From Paenibacillus sp. J2TS4 (GTDB lineage Bacteria; Bacillota; Bacilli; Paenibacillales; NBRC-103111), in the NCBI RefSeq assembly GCF_018403245.1, contig NZ_BOSH01000003.1, positions 124,001 to 188,000 of the forward strand: DNA of 64,000 nt. Reading direction: 5' to 3'. Below are positions 35,379 through 44,759 of this stretch, piece after piece (within the stretch, counting starts at the first letter, position 1; each line of letters starts with the position of its first letter). The position numbers and the translations under genes were made by a program. The notes beneath the pieces are model-generated. The model ran no database searches and was not told the origin of the DNA. It was given only the letters and a program-made list of their open reading frames with translations.

Positions 35379-36344
35379 ATGAATAAAGATTTGCTTGAGC
35401 TGTTTGAAAATAATCTGGAACAATTCGTGTCAGGGGAAGAGATTAGCCAGAAATTGAATTGCTCGCGAACGGCGGTATGGAAGCAAATTCAGAATTTGCG
35501 CAAGCTGGGATATGAATTCGAGGCGGTTCCGAGGAAAGGGTACCGGCTGGTGTATGCGCCGGCGAAGCTGGACCCTGTGAAGCTGACCGCTCAATTACGA
35601 ACGAAGATTATGGGGAGCTCCCTGCGGATTTATGATGAAGTCGATTCCACCCAAAACCTGGCCCATGAACTGGTTCGCCAGGGCTGTCCGGAAGGAACGG
35701 TCATTCTGGCTGAGGAGCAGACCTCCGGCCGGGGCAGGATGGGCAAGGCATGGCATTCCCCCAAAGGCAAGGGGATTTGGATGAGCGTTATTCTAAAGCC
35801 GCATATTCCGCTCAAGCAAACCTCCCAGTTGACATTATTGACCGCCGTAGCTCTTTGCCGCACCTTGCGCAAAGGGCTGGGCATCAATGTAGGAATTAAA
35901 TGGCCCAATGATTTGCTTATCGATGGCCGCAAAATAAGCGGCATTTTATTGGAATCCAGTGGAGAAGACGATCGGTTGAATTATGTTGTCGCGGGAATCG
36001 GCATCAGTGTGAATTTGGATGCGGCTGATTTTCCGGAGGCATTGGCGGAACAGGCGACTTCTTTAAGAATCGTCTATGGGAAGCCTTTGGACCGGATCGA
36101 TATCATTTGCCGGTTTCTGGAGGAGTTCGAGGATCTCTATTTGCTTTATTTGCAGCAAGGTTTTTCTCCCATTCGCACTTTGTGGGAAGCTTTAACAATT
36201 TCGCTCAATCGTCCGCTGAAAATTCGGACCCACGATGGATGGATTGAAGGCACCGCGGAAAATATTGACGATGCCGGTGCGTTGACGGTAAAAACAGCGG
36301 ATGGAGAGCGGATTAAGCTGTTCTCTGGCGATATTCAATTCTAA
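35379..36344 (+). CDS. birA: Biotin-protein ligase / biotin operon repressor
   Basis: The 321-residue protein has an N-terminal winged helix (about 8-60, ISQKLNCSRTAVWKQIQNLR), so it can repress as well as ligate. The catalytic domain has SGRGRMGKAW and KWPNDLL. A C-terminal SH3-like domain follows. It starts 6 bases after cca with a weak ribosome site. Confidence 0.95.
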   Translation: MNKDLLELFENNLEQFVSGEEISQKLNCSRTAVWKQIQNLRKLGYEFEAVPRKGYRLVYAPAKLDPVKLTAQLRTKIMGSSLRIYDEVDSTQNLAHELVRQGCPEGTVILAEEQTSGRGRMGKAWHSPKGKGIWMSVILKPHIPLKQTSQLTLLTAVALCRTLRKGLGINVGIKWPNDLLIDGRKISGILLESSGEDDRLNYVVAGIGISVNLDAADFPEALAEQATSLRIVYGKPLDRIDIICRFLEEFEDLYLLYLQQGFSPIRTLWEALTISLNRPLKIRTHDGWIEGTAENIDDAGALTVKTADGERIKLFSGDIQF

Positions 36345-36412
36345 CCAAAAAAACATAAGAAATGACAAAAAAATGATGTTGAAATTGTGAACGTTTTGTT
36401 ATACTAATATTA

Positions 36413-36597
36413 TCTAGGAGGCGGTATCGGGCAAGAACCGAACTGCACTCTGCGGATAGAAGAAGACAATTGTATAAAGCACGTTTCCCATATCGGATTC
36501 TGCTCTGAGCCGTACGGACCGAGACAGAAGGATCATGGAACACAGTTTCTTTGTGTATTTATGAACCCTTTTAGTTCGGCTAAAAAGGGTTTTTTAC
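36413..36597 (+). promoter_or_regulatory. Leader of panBCD with two bulged-A hairpins (Pan-motif candidate)
   Basis: Hairpin 1 (36421-36446) is GCGGT-A-TCGG/CCGA-ACTGC with a bulged A at 36426. Hairpin 2 (36498-36529) is TTCTGCTC/GAG-A-CAGAA with a bulged A at 36524. They precede a terminator and panB. Paired bulged-A hairpins upstream of panB are the hallmark of the Pan RNA motif known in Bacilli. A TATACT -10 lies near 36400. Confidence 0.55.
36563..36597 (+). terminator. Terminator in the panB leader
   Basis: AACCCTTTTAG/CTAAAAAGGGTT stem with a TTCGG loop and a following T run, 110 bases before panB. It may work as an attenuator of panBCD. Confidence 0.85.
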
Positions 36598-36709
36598 ATT
36601 GTGGTCTGAACAATGGGCTTAGAGGAACGAGCATTTCCACCCATTATGGGAAAGCACGGAAAAAGAGGAAGGCTGTTGTGGCCTCCCTACTATTGGGTAA
36701 GGAGTGATT

Positions 36710-37570
36710 ATGAATATGGAACAAAGAAAACCGGTGACCACTTCCACAATGAAGCGGATGAAAAAACAAGGAACTCCGATTACCATGATTACCGCTTACG
36801 ATTATCCATCGGCCAAATTAGCGGAAGAAGCTGGGATCGACGCTATTCTAGTCGGAGATTCCCTGGGCAACGTAGTGCTCGGTTATGACTCGACACTGCC
36901 CGTTACACTGGAGGATATGATTTATCATACCCGTGCGGTTACCCGTGCGGCCAACATTCCTTTTGTTGTGACGGATATGCCGTTTATGACGTATCATGGC
37001 AGCTTGGATGAGACGATGAAGAATGTGGCCCGCATTATGCAGGAAGGCTTGGGAAAAGCAGTAAAGATGGAGGGCGGCGAAGAAATCGCGGGTACGGTCG
37101 AGGCTTGCGTCAAGGCTGGCGTACCGGTGATGGGGCATCTTGGCCTGACCCCGCAATCGTTATATCAGATTGGCGGCTACAAGGTTCAGGGTAAAACTTC
37201 CAAACAAGCAGCCCAATTGCTGCAAGACGCTAAAGCGTTAGAGCAGGCCGGAGCGTTTGCCATCGTGCTGGAGCTGGTAACAGAAGAATTGGCGGCGCAT
37301 ATTACGAAAGAGCTGTCGATTCCGACAATTGGAATTGGCGCGGGGGTGGCCTGTGACGGGCAAGTGCTGGTCTATCACGATGTGCTGCAATACGGTTCGC
37401 CTATTATTCCGAAGAAATTTGTTAAAGCCTATGCCAATATCGGGGATCAGATTCGAAACGGAATTTCCCAATACGTCCAAGAGGTCAAGGAGCGGAAATA
37501 TCCTGACCAAAATCATGCTTTCCAAGGCGATGACGAAGTGATGACTTTTTTGTACGGTGGTAAAGAATAA
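36710..37570 (+). CDS. panB: 3-methyl-2-oxobutanoate hydroxymethyltransferase
   Basis: Makes ketopantoate for pantothenate and CoA. The 286-residue TIM barrel has [30 protein letters not shown] with the metal-binding Asp, and [15 protein letters not shown] lies 5 bases before the ATG at 36710. The frame opens earlier at GTG 36704. It is the first gene of panBCD. Confidence 0.96.
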   Translation: MNMEQRKPVTTSTMKRMKKQGTPITMITAYDYPSAKLAEEAGIDAILVGDSLGNVVLGYDSTLPVTLEDMIYHTRAVTRAANIPFVVTDMPFMTYHGSLDETMKNVARIMQEGLGKAVKMEGGEEIAGTVEACVKAGVPVMGHLGLTPQSLYQIGGYKVQGKTSKQAAQLLQDAKALEQAGAFAIVLELVTEELAAHITKELSIPTIGIGAGVACDGQVLVYHDVLQYGSPIIPKKFVKAYANIGDQIRNGISQYVQEVKERKYPDQNHAFQGDDEVMTFLYGGKE

Positions 37571-37608
37571 AGAACACAGATGGCGTCCATAGGGAGTGTG
37601 CTCATTAG

Positions 37609-38529
37609 ATGAAAGTGATTACAACAATTAAAGAAATGCGCGCCGCGATAGCGGATTTGCGTCGAGAGCCGTCAGGCAGCGCTAAAGGGATTGGTTTTGT
37701 ACCGACTCTAGGGTATCTCCATGAAGGCCATGCGAGTCTGTTGAAGCGGGCGAGGGAAGACAATGGCGCCGTGGTCTTAAGTATTTTTGTCAATCCTTTG
37801 CAATTCGGACCGAATGAAGATTTTGAACGTTATCCCCGGGATTCCGACAGAGACCTGAACGTTGCGCGGCAAGAAGGAGTCGCTATTGTATTTATGCCTG
37901 ATGTTCAGGAGATGTATCCGCAGCGTATGCTGACTTCTGTGGCGGTATCCGGTATTACCGATATCCTGTGCGGCTCCTCCCGGCCGGGGCATTTTGACGG
38001 AGTGGCGACGGTCGTCAGCAAATTGTTTAATATCATTCAACCGGATCGCGCCTATTTCGGCTTGAAGGATGCTCAGCAGGTGGCCGTTGTTCAGCGGATG
38101 GTGCAGGATTTGAATATGAATGTAGAAATTGTCCCGTGTCCAACCTTGAGGGAAGAGGATGGACTCGCTATGAGCTCGCGGAATGTATATTTAACTGCCG
38201 AGGAGCGCAGACAGGCTCTTGTTCTTCAACAGTCACTTAACGATGCTGAGGAGTGGCTGAAGCGGCCCGGTATTCGTCTGGGTGAACTGAAAGAGAAAGT
38301 GGCAGCCCAAATATCGACTGCGCCACTGGCTGATATCGATTATGTGGAAATAGTCTCTTATCCATCCTTTCTTCCTCTAGAGGAATGGGAGCATCAAGCG
38401 CTCGATATTGTGGGCGACAAACAAATATTGATCGCCCTGGCGGTACGGTTCGGGCAAACGCGATTGATCGATAATCGGATTCTGTCGTTAGAGGGACTCG
38501 ATTTAAAGGGGGCATTAAGCCATGTTTAG
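37609..38529 (+). CDS. panC: Pantothenate synthetase
   Basis: Joins pantoate and beta-alanine with ATP. The 306-residue protein has the nucleotidyltransferase HIGH-type motif in [10 protein letters not shown] and the second motif MSSRNVYL. It is a little longer than the usual 280-290 residues, with the extra length at the C-terminus ([16 protein letters not shown]). It overlaps panD by 8 bases. Confidence 0.95.
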   Translation: MKVITTIKEMRAAIADLRREPSGSAKGIGFVPTLGYLHEGHASLLKRAREDNGAVVLSIFVNPLQFGPNEDFERYPRDSDRDLNVARQEGVAIVFMPDVQEMYPQRMLTSVAVSGITDILCGSSRPGHFDGVATVVSKLFNIIQPDRAYFGLKDAQQVAVVQRMVQDLNMNVEIVPCPTLREEDGLAMSSRNVYLTAEERRQALVLQQSLNDAEEWLKRPGIRLGELKEKVAAQISTAPLADIDYVEIVSYPSFLPLEEWEHQALDIVGDKQILIALAVRFGQTRLIDNRILSLEGLDLKGALSHV

Positions 38530-38905
38530 AACGATGATGAAAGCGAAGCTGCACCGGGCCACGGTGACCGAAGCTAATCTGAATTATGTGGGAAGTATAA
38601 CCATTGACGAGGATTTGCTTGATCTGGTAGATATGCTGCCAAATGAGAAGGTACAGATTGTCAATAATAATAATGGCGCCCGTCTGGAAACCTATATTAT
38701 TCCCGGACCAAGGGGCTCCGGCGTCATTTGTTTGAATGGAGCTGCGGCTCGGCTTGTGCAGCCGGGAGACAATGTTATTATTATTTCTTATGCTATGATA
38801 ACGGAGCAAGAGGCAAGAACGTATGAGCCAACGGTAGCCATCTTGGGCGAGAACAACAAAGTCGTTACGATGATGAAGCAGGAACCTCATTCTACTGTAG
38901 TTTAA
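38522..38905 (+). CDS. panD: Aspartate 1-decarboxylase
   Basis: Makes beta-alanine. The 127-residue proenzyme is cleaved by itself between Gly and Ser of YVGSITID (residues 23-29) to form the pyruvoyl group. The [11 protein letters not shown] region is typical. AAAGGGGG lies before the ATG. It closes the panBCD operon. Confidence 0.96.
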   Translation: MFRTMMKAKLHRATVTEANLNYVGSITIDEDLLDLVDMLPNEKVQIVNNNNGARLETYIIPGPRGSGVICLNGAAARLVQPGDNVIIISYAMITEQEARTYEPTVAILGENNKVVTMMKQEPHSTVV

Positions 38906-38936
38906 CGGTTTAAAGGAAATGGCTCTGATTTAATTC

Positions 38937-38996
38937 GCCCTCACGGCACCTTAAAGATCGCCCCTTTAGTAGAGGCGATTGGATGCCCGCGAGGGC
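38937..38996 (+). other. Nested hairpin after panD
   Basis: GCCCTC/GAGGGC outer stem encloses ATCGCC/GGCGAT. No T run follows directly (CTTTCCTGC), so terminator function is uncertain. Confidence 0.45.
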
Positions 38997-39145
38997 TTTC
39001 CTGCATTATTTCCTTCTATTGGCTTGCCTGTAATATCAGGCAATGTAACTACTGGAACCCGTGTATGAAACGAACGCCCTTGACAAACAATGATTTTACA
39101 CGAGTCTTTGGATTCGTGGACTCCGCTTGCAGGGTGGGATCAACG

Positions 39146-39766
39146 ATGTTCAAGCCTTTATTCTCCACAATGAATGAAGTCCTGTCGGAAATCATGTCGG
39201 AATACTCGACAGCCTCGGGCTCACGCAAGCAATTGCTTGACGAGCAAATTATCGCATTGAAAGCCATGAGCGATTCCTGCATCGAGGAATGGCTCCGCTT
39301 TGAGGAAAGGCTCGGTGCCTTACTCCCGTTAGCCAACCAGGGAAAATCTTTAACGAAGCCCAAGAAGGCCATTTTGTCGTCAACCAATTCATCCTCTATA
39401 GGGCCCGTGGATCAATCTGTTTTTGAACAAGCGCAAGGGTATTATAAATTATCTATGTTTGATCAAGCAGTGCTTATGCTGAACCCTTTGGTTCGTCAGC
39501 GGCCGGAATTTGTGTTGGGGCGATTTTATCTGGCTCTGTGTCATTTTCATCTGGGCGATTTGGGGGAAGCTTACCGGGAATTTAAAATATTATTGCCTTT
39601 GACGGATAATCGAAAATTAAAAGCTATATCTTACACCGGAATGGGCTGTGTGCACTACGAAAACAATAACTTGGAAAAAGCGATGGAATATTTCCAGCTG
39701 GCGTTCGAGGAGGATCCGGCTTGTGTGGATTCATCTTTAGCCCAAGGAACGGATTTACGCTGGTAA
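39146..39766 (+). CDS. Tetratricopeptide-repeat protein
   Basis: The ATG at 39146 (MFKPLFSTMNEV) follows GGGTGGG and gives 206 residues. The longer frame from 39065 is less likely. Residues 1-85 are helical and unassigned. The C-terminal half has two to three TPR-like units (AQGYYKLSMFDQAVLMLNPL and YTGMGCVHYENNNLEKAMEY). Its function cannot be told from sequence. It ends before a GC-rich hairpin with T run (39805-39835). Confidence 0.8.
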   Translation: MFKPLFSTMNEVLSEIMSEYSTASGSRKQLLDEQIIALKAMSDSCIEEWLRFEERLGALLPLANQGKSLTKPKKAILSSTNSSSIGPVDQSVFEQAQGYYKLSMFDQAVLMLNPLVRQRPEFVLGRFYLALCHFHLGDLGEAYREFKILLPLTDNRKLKAISYTGMGCVHYENNNLEKAMEYFQLAFEEDPACVDSSLAQGTDLRW

Positions 39767-39804
39767 AATCGTCAGGGACGGCTGCTTGAAAGTTCACATT
39801 AAGA

Positions 39805-39835
39805 AGGGGAGGGGCATCAAAGCGCCTCTCTTTTT
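39805..39835 (+). terminator. Probable terminator after the TPR gene
   Basis: GAGGGGC/GCGCCTC imperfect stem followed by TCTTTTT. Confidence 0.6.
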
Positions 39836-39895
39836 CAATAAGATTCATCTTATCATGCTTACATTCACTGCGAAATGAAATGTTATTTAGCCTTC

Positions 39896-40150
39896 TATAT
39901 ATGCTGAACTAAAGCATAGATCATGGAGTGGAGAAAGAAAGATGCTTCCAGGGCGAGTTTTGGCTTTGTATTCCAACCATCCAAAGGCCCATCCAATAAG
40001 ACAGGAACTCGGTTTGGTCGGGGCCCCCGAAAAGTACCTGGAATCGCTTCGAAGCCCATCTTCACTTTTTGGGGAAGTAGTGTAGATGTTTGAAGCTTCG
40101 GAGGCATTTTCCTTCGGAACGGAATGATCCCTTCTTTAATGCCACTTATA
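39896..40150 (+). repeat. 260-bp interspersed element, copy 3
   Basis: Third near-full copy. Left end TATATATGCTGAACTAAAG, right end CTTTAATGCCACTTATA. All internal blocks occur in the same order as in copies 1 and 2. Lies between the TPR gene and dinG. Confidence 0.9.
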
Positions 40151-40183
40151 AAGGAGCGGCGAAGCCGTTTATCCTTGTCTTTT

Positions 40184-40205
40184 ACGTCAGATAGACGTTT
40201 TTTTT
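40184..40205 (+). terminator. Terminator upstream of dinG
   Basis: ACGTC/GACGT stem with loop AGATA followed by eight T. It lies just after repeat copy 3. Confidence 0.75.
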
Positions 40206-40256
40206 ATGTTCTGGTATGCTTGAAGCAGGCTGTTAATGAAGGGATGAACGGTTTCG

Positions 40257-43112
40257 ATGAAATATGCTGTACTTGATTTTGAAACAACCGGGGGCCAAGC
40301 AACCGATGAAATTATTCAGGTTGGCCTCGTCATTATAGAGAACGATGTCATAACCGAGCGTTATTCGAGTCTGGTGAAGCCGACGATCCCCATCCCCCCG
40401 TTCATAACTTCCTTGACGGGGATAGGCGAAGAAGATGTGAAATCCGCTCCTTCCTTGGAAGATGTCATGATGGACATGCAGAGGCTTCTGTATGACAGCG
40501 CATTAGTTGCTCACAATGCCGGCTTCGATGCCGCTTTTTTGCAGCGGGCTCTCGATACATGCGGCTATATGCCTTTTTCGGGGCCTGTTCTTGATACGAT
40601 CGATCTGCTCACTATTCTGTATCCGTCGCTTACCAGTCTGCAATTGTCCAACGTCAGTCAGGAGCTGGATATTCCGCATGAGCGGCCTCACCAAGCCGAT
40701 TCGGATGCGGAAGCGACCGCACAAATCTGGCTCCGGTGCTTGCAGAAGCTGGACCGCCTTCCTCTGTTAGTCGTTCAGCGGATCGCCTCGCTGTTTGAGG
40801 ATGATCGTTCCAACAATGACTTGGCTTGGTTTCTGCAAGAAATGCTTGAGCGTAAAGAAGCAGAGGTCAGTGTGGACGAAGATTCCTACAAATATTATAG
40901 ACAGTTTGCGATGAATGTGGATGAATGGGGAAATGAAGAGGAGATTCGTTCGAAGGAGCAGGGGGACGAGCTGCAAATTCCTTTTGACCATTTCTATGAT
41001 GGCTTGAAGCAGAGGTTAAAAGAGAAGTTCAATTATTACGAGGAAAGAGAATCGCAAAGTCAAATGTTGGAAGAGGTTGCCACTTCGTTTGATAACGACC
41101 AGCATTTGATGATTGAGGCCGGAACCGGAACGGGAAAATCGTTAGGCTACCTGATTCCATCCTTGTATTACGGAATCCGCGAAGACAAGAAAATACTCGT
41201 GAGCACTCATACGATTAATTTGCAGGAGCAGCTGTGGACTAGAGATATTCCGGTGCTGCAGGAAATTTTTCCGGTGCCTTTCCAAGCCGCGGTGCTTAAA
41301 GGACGCAGTCATTATTTATGTCTCCGTAAATTCGAGAACAAAGTCAATATGCAGGATTTTAATTATCCGACGAATGACCGGATTACAGCCGCACAAATGA
41401 TCGTATGGTTAAGTGAAACGGAAAGAGGGGACGAGGAGGAGCTCCATTTAACGGGCAAAGGAGCTGATTTTTGGCGGACCGTCGAAAGCGATGCGGATTC
41501 TTGTCTGAACCGGGCCTGCCCATGGTTCAAAAAATGCTTTTATCATCGGGCACGGAATGACGCTAATAGAGCCGATGTCATTATAACGAATCATTCTCTA
41601 TTATTCACGGATATTAAAGCCGAGCATAGATTGCTGCCTTCCTATAAGCACCTGGTAATCGATGAAGCTCATCATCTGGAAGATGTGGCGAGCAAGCACA
41701 TGGGGATTGAAGTGAAGTACATGTCCTTTATTAACTCGCTCCTCTGGCTCTATAGGGACAGTAAGAACGGACAACTGCCTTCCTTGCGCTCTCAATTGGA
41801 GAGACTCGGAGAGGAAATGCCGGGGCCCTCTGAGGAATGGTGTGCCCTCATAGAAGGACTATATTCCAAGCTGATCGATATCAAAGATCATTGGGACCAG
41901 CTATCGGAGCTGCTCTTTCATTTGGTGAGCGGCCGAATAAGCGAGGCGGGCGAGTCCGGTCAGTTCGTTCTGAGAATCCAGGAAGAGAAGCTGCCCGCCC
42001 AGTGGGATGAGCTGCTAAAAATAGAGGATAATATTTATGTCGGCTTGGGGGAAATTCTGCGTAAGCTGGACCGTCTCGCCCAGGATTTGAAGGATGTGCA
42101 GGAGGAGTACGAGCTTAAAGGTATATTGACCGATTTGGCCGGAACGGTGAAAGAGCTTAACCGGCAGCGAGATTCCTTGCGGTTCTTTATGAAACGGACG
42201 GATCCGGACTATGTCTACTGGATGGAAGCCAGTCCACAATTCAAAGCCAAGTCACTGCACTTGTTTTGTGTTCCTACAGATGTCAGCAAAATTCTTCAGC
42301 AATATATTTTTGATGAAAAAGAAAGTGTCGTGCTAACCTCGGCCACCTTATCCGTGGGCAAAACGTTCGACTACAGCCGCGAGCAGCTGGGGCTGATCTC
42401 GTCGAATAAATTAAACACCGTATTGCTTCCATCACCTTTTAATTACCGCGAGCAGGCGCTCGTTTGCATCCCGCGCGATTTTCCGGGGATTAAAGGAAGA
42501 GAGGGAGAAGATTATTTTGTCCGCAAGCTGGTGCAGTCCCTGCATGACGTCGCTGTAGAAACTAGAGGAAGAATGCTCGTGCTGTTCACTTCTTATCGGA
42601 TGCTCAAGAACACCTACTCCGAACTGAAGGAGAAGCTGGCCCCAGCAGGAATCCAGGTGTTGGGGCAAGGAATGGACAGCTATAACCGGAGCAAGCTGAC
42701 CCGATTATTTCAGGAGAGTGAATCCGCTGTCCTCCTGGGAACCAGCAGCTTCTGGGAAGGGGTCGATATTCCGGGCGAAGCTTTAACTTGCCTGGCGATC
42801 GTTCGACTCCCTTTTCAACCGCCCAATCATCCCGTGGTCGAAGCTAAAAGCGAGAAGCTGAAAAAAAATAATGAGAACCCATTTATGAAGCTGTCTGTTC
42901 CCCAGGCCGTCATCCGCTTCAAGCAAGGGTTTGGCCGTCTCGTTCGCCGTGCCAGTGATAAGGGAATAGTCATTCTGTATGATACCCGCGTTATCGATAC
43001 GCGATACGGCAAATATTTTCTGTACTCCCTGCCTGGTCCCAAAATCGAGCATATGACTACAGAGCAGATGGTTCCGAGAATCAAAGAATGGATGGAGGAG
43101 GAACAGGCTTGA
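40257..43112 (+). CDS. dinG: DinG-type helicase with N-terminal exonuclease domain
   Basis: The 951-residue protein has an N-terminal DEDDh exonuclease (about 1-170, YAVLDFETTGG and VAHNAGFDAAFL) joined to an XPD/DinG helicase. Walker A is GTGTGKSLGY and the DEAH box is VIDEAHH. Four cysteines C355, C416, C421 and C427 have the C-x4-C-x5-C spacing of the DinG iron-sulfur domain. The last helicase motif region FKQGFGRLVRR is complete. It overlaps the rex start region. Confidence 0.95.
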   Translation: MKYAVLDFETTGGQATDEIIQVGLVIIENDVITERYSSLVKPTIPIPPFITSLTGIGEEDVKSAPSLEDVMMDMQRLLYDSALVAHNAGFDAAFLQRALDTCGYMPFSGPVLDTIDLLTILYPSLTSLQLSNVSQELDIPHERPHQADSDAEATAQIWLRCLQKLDRLPLLVVQRIASLFEDDRSNNDLAWFLQEMLERKEAEVSVDEDSYKYYRQFAMNVDEWGNEEEIRSKEQGDELQIPFDHFYDGLKQRLKEKFNYYEERESQSQMLEEVATSFDNDQHLMIEAGTGTGKSLGYLIPSLYYGIREDKKILVSTHTINLQEQLWTRDIPVLQEIFPVPFQAAVLKGRSHYLCLRKFENKVNMQDFNYPTNDRITAAQMIVWLSETERGDEEELHLTGKGADFWRTVESDADSCLNRACPWFKKCFYHRARNDANRADVIITNHSLLFTDIKAEHRLLPSYKHLVIDEAHHLEDVASKHMGIEVKYMSFINSLLWLYRDSKNGQLPSLRSQLERLGEEMPGPSEEWCALIEGLYSKLIDIKDHWDQLSELLFHLVSGRISEAGESGQFVLRIQEEKLPAQWDELLKIEDNIYVGLGEILRKLDRLAQDLKDVQEEYELKGILTDLAGTVKELNRQRDSLRFFMKRTDPDYVYWMEASPQFKAKSLHLFCVPTDVSKILQQYIFDEKESVVLTSATLSVGKTFDYSREQLGLISSNKLNTVLLPSPFNYREQALVCIPRDFPGIKGREGEDYFVRKLVQSLHDVAVETRGRMLVLFTSYRMLKNTYSELKEKLAPAGIQVLGQGMDSYNRSKLTRLFQESESAVLLGTSSFWEGVDIPGEALTCLAIVRLPFQPPNHPVVEAKSEKLKKNNENPFMKLSVPQAVIRFKQGFGRLVRRASDKGIVILYDTRVIDTRYGKYFLYSLPGPKIEHMTTEQMVPRIKEWMEEEQA

Positions 43113-43753
43113 AAGCATTAAAAATTTCGGAGGCCGTCGTTCGGCGGCTTCCCATCTACTTGCGGTTTTTGAATGAGTTGAGCCGAATGCATGTCACGAC
43201 GGTTTCCTCTCAGGACCTTGGAAACAAGCTGGATTTGAATCCGGCTCAAATTCGTAAGGATTTAGCCTATTTCGGCGAATTCGGCAAGAAAGGAATCGGC
43301 TACGACGTGGCTTACCTGATTGAGAAAATAAGACAGATTCTTAAGCTCGATCAGAGGATTCAGGTCGCTTTGGTCGGCGCCGGGAATCTCGGCAGAGCCT
43401 TGTGCAATTATAATACCTATCTGCATGATAATATGAAAATAGTCGCCGTGTTCGATGCGATTCCCGACAAAGTCGGACAGAACATGAACAATTTAACCGT
43501 GCTTGCGATGTCGGAACTGGCCTCGACGATTCGGGAGCTGCAAATCCGGATTGGGATTATTACAGTTCCCGCATCGGAAGCTCAGAATGTGGCTAATCAG
43601 TTCGTGGATGCCGGTGTCGAGGCTATATTAAATTTTGCTCCTGTCATTATTAAAGTGCCGCCACACATTCGTGTTCATCATGCGGACTTCACGACTGATC
43701 TTCAGAGCCTGGCCTATTATTTAAATAAAGACCAGGACAAGGATTCGGAATAA
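43109..43753 (+). CDS. rex: Redox-sensing transcriptional repressor Rex
   Basis: Senses NADH/NAD+ and represses fermentation and respiratory genes. The 214-residue protein has an N-terminal winged helix (KISEAVVRRLPIYLRFL) and a Rossmann domain with ALVGAGNLGRAL (NADH loop). I chose TTG 43109 because GGAGGAGGAA precedes it and the known N-terminus then follows. That start overlaps dinG by 4 bases. Confidence 0.94.
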   Translation: MKALKISEAVVRRLPIYLRFLNELSRMHVTTVSSQDLGNKLDLNPAQIRKDLAYFGEFGKKGIGYDVAYLIEKIRQILKLDQRIQVALVGAGNLGRALCNYNTYLHDNMKIVAVFDAIPDKVGQNMNNLTVLAMSELASTIRELQIRIGIITVPASEAQNVANQFVDAGVEAILNFAPVIIKVPPHIRVHHADFTTDLQSLAYYLNKDQDKDSE

Positions 43754-43764
43754 AATAAATAATA

Positions 43765-43803
43765 AAATGGCTTGTCCTGCATACAGCAGTTCAAGCCATT
43801 ATT
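43765..43803 (-). terminator. Terminator between rex and DUF47 gene
   Basis: AATGGCTTG/CAAGCCATT stem. A T-rich run follows on the minus strand, so it mainly ends the DUF47 transcript. It may also act for rex. Confidence 0.65.
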
Positions 43804-43828
43804 AATACAAGAGCATTGAACAACCTCT

Positions 43829-44449
43829 TTAAGCGTAGCGCAGCACTACACTGTCCAGAATGTTGGCAACGTCCTCACAGGAATCGGTCGTCTGCTCCAG
43901 GCGCTCGTAGAGCTCCTTAATTTTGAAATCGTGATAAGGGTCCTTAGGCGCCACAAAGATCGCTCGGATTCCTTCTCTCATTAACCGGTCCGCTTCGTTC
44001 TCCAGACTGTTGATATGAACGGCATGCTCGGTAATCTCCGTGTACTTCTTCTTGGCCAGCAGTTTAAAGGCTTCCAATATATGTTCACAGCTCTTGACAA
44101 TTACTTCGGCAAATTCCTTCATGAAATCATCGGTTTTATCGATGTTCAAATAGTCGAAACGGGCGATCGTCGCTTCAATTCCATCTACGACATCGTCCAC
44201 TGACATAGCCAATTCCATAATATCTTCTCGGTCGATCGGAGTAAGAAAGACTTTGCTCAGTCCTTTAAAGATGGCGTGGGTTAACTGGTCACCCTTGTTC
44301 TCCAGCTCTTTGAGCTGATCAAAGTAGGGGGCCAGCGGGACAGAGCCGGACATGGCCTCCCGAAAAACAGTCGCTGCCTCCAGTGTATTTTCGGCTGCTT
44401 CAATTAATAGTAATAAAAAATCTGTATCTTTCTTCTTGCCGCTAAACAT
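43829..44449 (-). CDS. DUF47 (PhoU-like) protein
   Basis: This 206-residue, all-helical protein resembles the YkaA/Pit-accessory family. The typical FLLLLIEAAENTLEAA start and acidic, metal-binding-like helices (ELAMSVDDVVDGIEATIARFDYL) are present. It is usually encoded with a Pit-type phosphate transporter, which is not visible here. GAAAGGGG precedes the ATG. Transcribed against rex and mtaD. Confidence 0.87.
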   Translation of the reverse strand: MFSGKKKDTDFLLLLIEAAENTLEAATVFREAMSGSVPLAPYFDQLKELENKGDQLTHAIFKGLSKVFLTPIDREDIMELAMSVDDVVDGIEATIARFDYLNIDKTDDFMKEFAEVIVKSCEHILEAFKLLAKKKYTEITEHAVHINSLENEADRLMREGIRAIFVAPKDPYHDFKIKELYERLEQTTDSCEDVANILDSVVLRYA

Positions 44450-44759
44450 TGAGAAGACCCCTTTCTTCTATAGGAGCCCAGCCGACCACACCTTGTGGTG
44501 ATCCTTATTCGATGGCATGCATATCAAGCTTGATTTTTAAGGGACATGCATGGGTCACGTAGTGGATGAGGTATTTTCCGTCGGGCAGACTCCAAGAAAC
44601 CGATAATGTTATTCATAAAATTTAAAATAGCACATTCTCCCTCCTAAAAGCAACGGATGATGATCAATGATAAACAATCTGGAAACTTTCTTGATTTTGA
44701 CTGAACTTAAAGGTACATTGGAAAAAGAGTTGATTTTTGTTGAAAGGGATGGAATTTCA

